Notes under the pieces: generated by a model
Database searches by the model: none
Seen by the model: only the letters and a program-made list of their open reading frames with translations
What the model was told of the DNA's origin: nothing
In this document: in pieces, positions 48,966-59,405 of the stretch
Numbering within the stretch: position 1 is the stretch's first letter
Layout: each line of letters opens with the position of its first letter
Assembly (NCBI GenBank): GCA_964017045.1
Contig: OZ024808.1
Location: 9,355,784 to 9,419,783 of the forward strand
Direction: 5' to 3'
Length of the DNA stretch: 64,000 bases
Source of the DNA: Omphiscola glabra
Lineage: Eukaryota > Mollusca > Gastropoda > Lymnaeidae
Program-made: the position numbers and the translations under genes

Positions 48966-51900
48966 CTACCCCAATGCTCTTCCTGTCCCCTCGGATACTA
49001 CATTTCAACTAAGTGTTATTTTTATTTATTTCCGTTTATACTGTTACTTGATCGCTGACGAAGGCTTCCTGCCGAAACGCTCGTTGTTTTGTTGCGTTCC
49101 CTTTTTTCAGGTTTTCCCCTTACATTGTTTCAGTTATTTCCTTTTTATGTCAAGCCGCTGTCAATAATATGTCACTTCAAACTCACGTGTAGGCTACATG
49201 GGCATAATTAGCATATCAAATAGTTGCACGATTCAAACGGTGATAGGCGCCATAGTTGTCATCTTCTTCGCTTACCTTATGTAGCAGATAAAATATAGTG
49301 TGTCCCGGTATATATATATATATTACAATTCATTATCGTGAGAGATCAGGAGTATGGGTGAAAGAAACACAGTGAGGGTGGGTGGCATTGAGGGGGAAAC
49401 CGTCGTAATTGACATTTAAGTAAAGGTCACGTAAATTTGGGAGAATTATTGTGCTACTTACAAAACAAATGCTTTCATTGTGATTACACACACTAGCGTT
49501 GGAAGGGTTCGCATGCACCCCGCACCCCCAGGACCCCCATTTTCTACATTATAGATATTCGGCCAACTGGATACGGGGAAGGTGAGGGGAAAAGAGTGAG
49601 GGGGTGGCAAACATATTGACCTGCTCCGTATGGCAATAACCCATAGCTATGTTACTAATTACACGGCGATTCGGTGATGATACGGCACCAACGCCAAAGT
49701 ATTTTCCTTTCCTATAAGTAATATCATACATTTCAGAATGCAAATGACCATGAAATAGCCTAAAGTCTATTTTTTTTCCTCTCCTTCCTCGCGATGTAAC
49801 TTTTTTCCCCTTCACTAATTCATTTATTTTAACTGTCAATTTTCACTTAATGTCGATTTTTTTCATCCAAAGTCTTTCAAAAGTTTATTAAATTCCTCAT
49901 CATTCCCCCAATTTTTCCTGCTTGGTGCTACAGCTGGGAATAAAAAATATTTTTTTTTAAATACGCCAATTTATTGCCTACTCTTGACAAATCTGCTATC
50001 CATAATGTCAGCCCCAAAATTAATAAAACTGTACTTCAGGAAGAAAACGAATTAATTATAGTCGCTCGACATATTATGTTACTCTCATCATTCAATGAGC
50101 CAGCGCAACACACTGTGGAACACACACGTACACATTGTAGTATAGTCAAGACGTGTGTAGTAAGGGCGTTAAAAGTAAACATCTAGCCAGACTGGTATAA
50201 GATAAAATTATAAATCTAGATTAGACTGATATGAGATAAAAGTATACATCTAGGTGTACTGATATAAGTTAAACATTTTACTTCTAGATAGACTGATATA
50301 AGTTAACTGAAAACTTGACAGAAATTTATTGTCATCGGGAACCAGTCTATGTGCCAAGTTTCAGCTTGATAGTTTTACGGGAAGTGGGTCACTTAGCAGT
50401 CCGAATATTTTTTTGTCACGAACACACACAAGCGGAAATTAGTAATTAAAGGATTTAAACAAATCATCCGTCAAATGCCATGGCATCTTACTCAGCCAAA
50501 TGACATTATGGACTTTAAGAATGTTTATTAAAATTATTTATTAAAATTATTTGTTTACAGCCGGCGGAGCGCGCTAGTAAAGTCTGGTAGATTGATGGAC
50601 GAATGATATTTATCATCTTTCTGTCCTTACTTTGGGGGACAGAATTCGCCCTGATGGAGCTGATCTTAAGTGGTGGGCGGGATTTATCAGCCAAAAATTA
50701 TTTTTTTTATTTTAAAAAACGCGTATTGTTTCAAATAGTTGAATACTGTTAATTTCTCAATCTTTCGTATAGTGTTTCTTTGTATACTGGTTTTCAGTCC
50801 TTTGTTACGTTTTGTTCAACAAACGTGCCAAATTTTAAACCATATTAACTTTGTATGTACCCTCACCAGTGGCGTAGCTAGGGCTAGTGCCTCCCCGGGG
50901 CTGACCCAGAATTTAGCCCCCCCCCCAAACAACGATAAAGCCCCTTCTGTATATGGCTGTAAAGTGCTACCCCCGGGGGGCGGATCGCCTCCTCCTCACC
51001 TCCCTTCATACGCCACTGATCTTCACACCTCCAAGTTGAGCTTCCATTTTTACACACCACCCTTCCGCCCTTAACACAAATATGGGCACGTTCTTACCCC
51101 CCCCCCAACCAAGGCAGTTTAAGTCTTGTTAGCAGCCGTCTATAATCTCAGTGTAATTTTTTTTTCTTTTACTTTTAGACTCACACATTAAATCAGACAC
51201 GGGGTGGACACACGGACAAAAGAAGATTGTATATCAATATAACTTTAGAGATGTTCCATTCCTTTACACTTCTGCAGCAAATACACCCCTCGACCCTATC
51301 GCCATCTTGGATGTTTTAAAGATGTGTAACTCGACACGGTTTCCCCCCCCCCCCCCTCCTTTGACGTGATCTCATATTTTGTCTTCATATGCATTATTCA
51401 CAGATGTGTCAAATGTGATATTCCATTGTCTATAAGCTATAACGTTGCCATTGTGGTGGTCTTGTCTCCTCCATGCTGCCCCCCCCCCACACGAGGATTA
51501 TGAGCACGTGTTGACACCTTTGCCACTTCTGTATTTATTTCCGCACAGTAAATGTCCCTTGAATCAGTGGCGTAGCCATGATTTTCCACACAAAAAAAGG
51601 GTGGGGGGATTGGGGAAGGACCGAGACGCCTAAGGCGATAATATGGGATGGAGACTCAAATTGTAAGGGGGGGGGGGTCTTGGTAGGGGGCCCTAGTGGA
51701 CCCCCACCCCGAAAAATGTTTTGATTCATTCAAAAGGCAGAGATGAATTTAGTTTGGTATTAGTCTGTACTTAAGGGAAGAGCAACAGATGAGACGCTTG
51801 CGTAAATCTTGTGCCTTTGGCTAGGCAATAATGCCCTCTGTGTAACCAATAATGTCCTCTGGGTAACAATGATGTCCTCTGGGTCGGAAATAATGTCCTC

Positions 51901-54900
51901 TGGATAGGAAATAACGTCCTTTGGGTAAGCAATTATGTCCTCCGGGTAAGCAATAATTAATGTCCTCTGGGTAGGCTCTGGATAGGAAATAATGTCCTCT
52001 GGATAGGAAATGATGTCCTCTGGGTAGGAAATAATGTCCAAGGGGGCAATGGGTATGCAGTAATGTCCGCTGGGTAGGCAATAATGTCCTCTGGGTAAGC
52101 ACAATGTCCTCATGGTAAGCAATAATCGGCTATTCACGACCCTGAAGAAACATATCACTTTCAGATGATGACAAGATATGCGGCATATCATTTGGTTGTG
52201 TAATTTTATCCAATTTTTATAAGTTCTCAAATATTTAGGTCTGGGTGGATTATTATTGTGGTTTCCCCCTATTTCTCCTGTCCCCAATGCCCTAACAATA
52301 TTCTTACTTATACATGTATTGCTAAAAATATAAAGCGTGGTGACATTGATGTTTGTCCGTGCTTATAATATTAATTAATGGGTCGCTGCCTACATTAGCA
52401 CTAGCTTAGATTGAATGAGACACAATTTATGCATTTAGTTTTTTTTAACAAATAAAATTATTAAAGAATATATTCCTTTTTCTTTCTCTCCTTTTTACTT
52501 TTGACCCCATCCCCCCCGCAAACCCAGATCCCCCTTTCTTTCTTGCCCTAAACCACAGCAAGGAATACATGCACTTGAAATGGGTGAATTATTATAGTAG
52601 AGTGAAACAAATGATGCCGCATGATGCGATGTACAGTTGTTCTTCTCCATTGGAAAAAAATCGTCTACTTTTAGCTAATCTAGCCTCTTTTTAATTTTTT
52701 TTTTTTTTTAAATTAAAAAAAAACTGAACATATTTGGTTTACATTAAACGTAATACTTAATTAAGACACACGCGTACAATTAAAAAAGATGGGAAGGGGT
52801 GGGAAATTAAACAAATTTAGCGTGTAGCTAAGAGCGTATAGAGTAGCCTCCATAATATGTTTATTGAAGAGTCGTTTGGCTCATAAATCTATTTTCCCCC
52901 TGGCCACAATTGTCCCGTTTAGTGGAGTGTAAGCCAAACTTATTAATTTTTTTTTTGGTGGCAAGTCAATAAACGACCAGGTGGGATTGTTGCAGATCGA
53001 AATATATGCGTCATTAGTAGATGTGTTCTTGTGTCAGAATTTGAGTGTGTATATGTGCGAGCTTGTGATGTGTGTTTTTTGAATGTGCATGTTTGTTAAT
53101 GTTTATGAATATGATTTTATGTGAAGTGTGCGTTTGTGAATGTGTTTTTGTGTGGGAATGCGTGTGTTTTGCGAATGGGTGTATTTTTTGAATATTTTTG
53201 AATACGTGTGTGTTGTGTCTGAATGTTTGTGTTTGTGAATGTGTTTTTGTCTGAATGTATGTGTTTGTGACTGTCTATGTTTATATGTGAATGTGTACGT
53301 TTGGAAAGTGTGTGTTTGAGAAATTTTGTTTTCGGTGTCTGAATATTTGTGTTTTTTAAATGTGTTTTTGTCTGAATGCATGTGTTTGTGAATGTCTGTG
53401 TTTGTGTGTGGATGAGTATGTTTAGAAAGGGTGTGTTTGTGAATGTGTGTGTTCGTGAATATGTGTTTTTATGTGAATGTCGAAGGTGAAAGGAAGTTCA
53501 TAACTTCTGGAAGTTGCATTTCTCATTTTTTGGTTTTGTTTTCCACTCATAAAACATTTTACATTAATGTGTGTATATGTGTGTGTGTGTGTGTGTTTCT
53601 ACTTCACTCCATTCCCCCCCCCCACCCAATATTTCTATTTAAGTCTAAATACATTGTATAGAATTGAGCCAACTGTATAGGATTGAGCCAACTGTATAGA
53701 ACTCAGCCAACTGTATAGAATGGAGCCAATTGTATAGAATTGAGTCAATGGTATAGAACTGAGCCAAATTTGTTTTCCATAGGGTTAGTATCTCATAATG
53801 ATGAGAAGCAATTGATGGTCCAATAAAATTGCGCCTTGAGTCTTTAAGACTCCCTAAAATCCCATTCTTTTCGTTGCACTTGGCCGAAATTACCGCTCAC
53901 CCCCTTTTAAAGAAAAAAGTGCCTCCACGGGTTGTTGCAAACCCCCCTCCCCACACACACACACCGTTTCCTACACCAGTGGCTACACGCAAGCTGTACT
54001 TAGTTTAAACACATAGTAGTCGGAGGAAAAAAAATCCAATAACTGCCATTGTTAGTCATGTCATTATTTTAACGTCATTAAATACATCTACTCATCTTGC
54101 ATTTTATTCACCAACGCACGTAGTTCACGTTAGCCTTGGGGTGTGGGTATTGCCGACCTTGACCTCTGTCTGTGTAGTGTAATGATGCAGGGACAAAACT
54201 GTGACTAAACGATCCCGGGGTGGGGGATGTTGCACTTTATGAGGTTCCTTAAACGGTTTTAAAGTTTACGTCCTCAGTGAGCTTCAGTGGTCCTCAAAAT
54301 GTCATGCAAAGTCTAGCAAACCAAAGGGTGACACGTTACGTTGACAGCACATTCTGTTACATCAGGGTTTCCCCAATGGGATGCTCGCGCCCTCAGGGGG
54401 GTGCGAGCCGACCTTTTACGTGGGTGCTATGTGTCATTTTTCGAAGGCGCTAGGTGACATTTTACGTGGGTGCTAGGTGGCATTTTACGTGGGTTCTAGG
54501 TGGCATTTTACGTGGATGCTAGGTGGCATTTACGTGGATATTAGGTGGCATTTTACGTGGGTGGTAGGTGAAATTTTACATGGATACTAGGTGGCATTTT
54601 ACGTGGATGCTAGGTGGCATTTTACATGGGTGCTAGGTGGCATTTTACGTGGGTGCTAGGTGGCATTTTACGAAGGTGCTAGGTGGCATTTTACGTGGGT
54701 GCTAGGTGGCATTTTACGTGGGTGCTATGTGACATTCTACGTGGATGCTAAGTGGCCTTTTACGTGGATGCTAGGTGGCATTTTACGTGGGTGCTAGGTG
54801 GCATATTACGCGAGTGCTAGGTGGCATATTACGCGAGTGCTAGGAAAGGTAATTGAAGAATCGAGGATCAGAAAATGTGCTTTTTTCAAATCAATTTATT

Positions 54901-57900
54901 TGTCATTAAATTTAAATTTTAACTTTTTTTAAAAGTTACCTGTTTATTATCAAAGCGTTACATTTCACTTTGTAGATCAATTCTTTTTAGAAGTTATTTT
55001 TATCCAATTTTAAAATGCATGCAAAAATGCAACAATGTGTTATAAAATGTCAACAATATATTGACTTCTAAATTGTTTGGTTATTTTTTTAGGGGATACG
55101 AGATTAGTAACAAAAATCCGTAGAGTGTGCAAAGCATTGACAATGTCGGAAAGCCCTGTCTTAAATGGTCGTGACGTCATTGAACTTGGTTAGAATTGCT
55201 GAAAATTAAGAGCAGACAAAGAGCAACGTTGATCTTTGGAAGACTTACCCAGACCCCATCTTTTTAAAAATGTCTTTCCGGGTGACATGGCCACCTACAT
55301 CAAATGAGCGTACCTTTATTTCCAGGTAGCTTGGCCCCTTACATCAACCCGTACCTTTATGGCCACCTGCATCATATAAACGTACCTTTATTTCCAGGTA
55401 ACCTGGCCACCTACATCAACTCGTACTTCCACTCTAACCTGCCAGTGGACCATGACGTCGTTGACCCTCAATGGATCTTCTCTGCATTCTTCATCGCCTT
55501 CTCCCTGGCCATCATAGCATCGGGCTACATCAGCAACGTGTACGGCCCCAGACTCACCGTCATATTGGCCTTGTTTGTACACAGGTCAGTGCTGGCAGTC
55601 TAATGTGCCCATCTTAGTTTGTACACATGTCAGGTCTAGCAGTGTAGAGTACACATTTAAGTTTGCACACAAGTCTGCGCTAGCAGTGTAGCGGAACACG
55701 TCTTAGTTTGTACACATGTCAGTGTAAAATTGTGTTGTACACATCTTAGTTTGTACACATGTCAGTGCTAGCAGTGTAGAGGAACAAAGCTTAGTTTGTA
55801 CACATGTCAGTGTAAAAATGTGTTGTACACATCTTAGTTTGTACACATGTCAGGGCTAGCAGTGTAGAGGAACACAGCTTATTTCGTACACAGGTCCGAT
55901 CTAGCAGTGTAGTGTACACATCTTAATTTTTACACATATTAGTTCTAGACGTACAAAGACACATCTTTGTAGTTAAAAAATATTTGTCATATTCCATTTG
56001 TTTGTCTCTTTGTGTAGCATGTGTGTAGTGTGTTATACTTCTACAAACATCTTGCAGCTGTGCGAGTGTCTGTTGTTTCATAAGTCGGGCCTACTGTTTA
56101 CTAAACTACTTATGTAACCTATTTATCGTAACACTCACACTGCATACCCCCCCCCCATCCCTTTACACACACACACAGCAAATAAAACACAGCTGTTTTG
56201 AAATGAATCATCGTTGATAAAATCAGACGTTGCGAAGAACACATTATTGAGCCGCCATTGTCAACTGTACCATGCCTTTCACCGTGAAACAATTTGCGTG
56301 GAGAGTATTAAGTTAGTCAGAGTTCTCTCATCATAATCGATGTGTTTATCTTCTGCTCCGCAGCGGCGCCACCTTCCTCAGTTACTTTGCCATCCAGCAT
56401 TCCATGATCGCGCTCATCATCACATTTGGGGCTGTGGGGGGCCTCGGGGCTGGCCTGGCTTATGGGCCCCCGTTACCAGTAGTGATAAAGGCAAGTGCTC
56501 CTATCTTAATGAAGTAAGATCCCCCCCCCCCCACAAACAAATACAAGGTAAAATAAAGGTCCCTGGTATTAACAATACGCAAGAATATTTGCATAAGGCT
56601 TCGTACCTGATGGTATCACTAGTTTCCAGGTGCGTAGCTATATAGGGTTGATTTCGCTCGGGCGGCCCAATTTTTATTGCCGCCCCAAGAAAATTGCCAC
56701 CCGGGGTGGACCGCCCCTCATACATTGTGAATGCAAGTTGTAAGGCTCCCTATAATCATTAGAAGAGAGATATTAAACGAACTATATACTGCCTTGTTTT
56801 GTGTGCCATCTCTATGTCTTGTTTTGAGTGCCATCTCTATGCCTTGTTTTGTGTGCCATCTCTATGCCTTGTTTTGTGTGCCATCTCTATGCCTTGTTTT
56901 GTGTGCCATCTCTATGTCTTGTTTTGAGTGCCATCTCTATGTCTTGTTTTGTGTGCCATCTCTATGCCTTGTTTTGTGTGCCATCTCTATGCCTTGTTTT
57001 GTGTGCCATCTCTATGCCTTGTTTTGTGTGCCATCTCTATGCCTTGTTTTGTGTGCCATCTCTATGCCTTGTTTTGTGTGCCATCTCTATGCCTTGTTTT
57101 GTGTGCCATCTCTATGCCTTGTTTTGTGTGCCATCTCTATGCCTTGTTTTGTGTGCCATCTCTATGCCTTGTTTTGTGTGCCATCTCTATGCCTTGTTTT
57201 GTGTGCCATCTTTATGTCTTGCTTTTAGGACTTTCTATGCCTTTCTCTGTGGGCTCATGCTATGTCTTGCTTTGTGGACCCTCTCTATGCCTTGCTTTGT
57301 AGGCCCTCTCTATACATTGCTTTGTGGGCCGTCTCTATACCTTGCTTTGTGGACCCTCTCGATGACTTGCTTTGTGGTCCCTCTCTTTGCCTTGCTTTGT
57401 GGACCCTCTGTACGCCTTGCTTAGTGGACCCTCTCTATGCCTTTCAATGGAGATAGTTTATGTTAGTATCCCAAATGGTAAAATACTCGGGTCAAAATAC
57501 TGCTCAGCAGATTTCTCCACTGCCACACTATGGGTAAAATTAGAGCGAACACTGTGCTGTCAGTACTAGAGATAATCTTAAAAGGTTGACCTACTGATGT
57601 TATATTTTGTCCTCAACAGTGGATGCCCCGAAGAATAGGATTAGCTAGTGGCGCCCTCATGACAGGATTCGGAGGCGGTGCCATCTTTTATAATGAAATC
57701 GTCACTTTCTTCATCAACCCCGATAATGCGAAGCCAAATAAAAAGGGAGAGCACACCACGTAAGTAGATCTGCTACATAAAACTGAAATATATATATATA
57801 TATATTATAGAAGCAACTGTATTTAAAATAAGAAGTCAAAAACACGTTTTGTTTATTTAAAAATAGAATAAAAAACAAAACAAAATATTCCGATTATTAT

Positions 57901-59349
57901 ACTCAAATTAGAATTTAGACAGAATATTCAGTTATTTCCCATTGCTCTTCTTTAATTAGTCCTTCATAGTGATTTATTTGTTTTATCTCCCTTGATTTCA
58001 GTTACTTCACTCAGCCAGAGATCCTGGCCAGAATTCCTACATTGTTTCTAGTGCTAGGTAGCCTCACGGTGGTGCTACAGTTTATTGGTGTCTTACTGCT
58101 GAGGGCGCCAAGGGAAGGAGACGAGGTACAGGCAAAAATAAACGTTTAAAAAAATAAAATAAAAATGGAACTTAAAATGTTGTTTAAAAAAAAAAATAAA
58201 AAGGACATATAAATGTTTTAAAAAAAAATTAAATTAAAATGGCACTTAAAATGTTTTTTTTTAAAATAAATAAAAAGGACACTTAAATGTTTTTTAAAAA
58301 AAATAAATTAAAAGGACAAAAAATGTTTTTTCAGAATACTAAATAACAGCTCGTGTAAACGCTGCCTAGGTCGACCAGGACTGAACAGCCTCATTGTTCC
58401 ATCTGCTTTGTATTAAATTTTACTAAAATTATAGGCCCTTCAGATTCAGAGTGCACACAATCCATTTAACTATTATATGTTATGCTTCTATTACTGATTT
58501 TTCTATAACTGTTAAATTATTATTTAAATTTTTTTACAATTTCCAAGTAGAAATTGATTTATTACTTTATGCCAGGTAGAAGTTGTGGAGCTTCAAGAAG
58601 TTCAGCCCATTGTGCCAGAGAAAAAATTCCAAGAACACAAAAGTGCTTTAAATGAACCGGCTGTACTTGACGTGAACAGTGGCACAGTTGCCGGAACGGT
58701 TGGTGGGACAATCGGCGGGACAGACGCCGATACCTGTTCAAACAAGGATATCAGTATTGCCCCTGAAAACATTGACAAAACCCCCACAGAGGTGTTAAAG
58801 ACGTTAGATTTCTACATCTTGTGGATAGCACTGGCGTTCAATCATTATGGATATATCATCAAAAATAATTATTATAAGGTGAGTTGGAGTGGACGTCGTG
58901 GATATTTAAAGTTGGTTTTTAAAGCTGCACATCCCATACGGAGCAGGATCTAGCAACTGAACTGACTTCATAAAATCAGTGCTAAGCCTTGTCATAAACT
59001 ACTTTTGATCCCTTGCCACTGCTGACCCACTAAGTTAAGAAATTGAAATCATTCAGTGAGAACAGAATTAGTGAAGTTGGCAATTTATCATATATGATTA
59101 TATATGAAGAGCTTATTTTCAAAACGAGGTATCCACCATTTTTAAAAAAATGAAAAAACCTAACCATTTTGTAGAGCAAACCAGGTTCGTTTATGACACG
59201 GTAAATTCTATATACTAAACACATTATTTTCCTATTTTATTCGTGTCTAAAAATGATTTAATCCTCTAAACGCTTTATTAATTTTTTGTAAAAAGTTGAA
59301 TAATCTCAAAACCCCCAAAATGGATATACAGCATTTTGAAAATCAGCTC

Positions 59350-59405
<56 letters not shown>

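Noticed and set aside
56627..56720. Another hAT-like copy starting CAGGTGCGTAGCTA
   Set aside because: The start resembles the family, but no inverse right end or target duplication could be matched.
56731..57456. Long cysteine/leucine-rich frames in all three plus phases
   Set aside because: A 25-bp minisatellite without stops; the three frames encode the same sequence, and it lies inside an intron.
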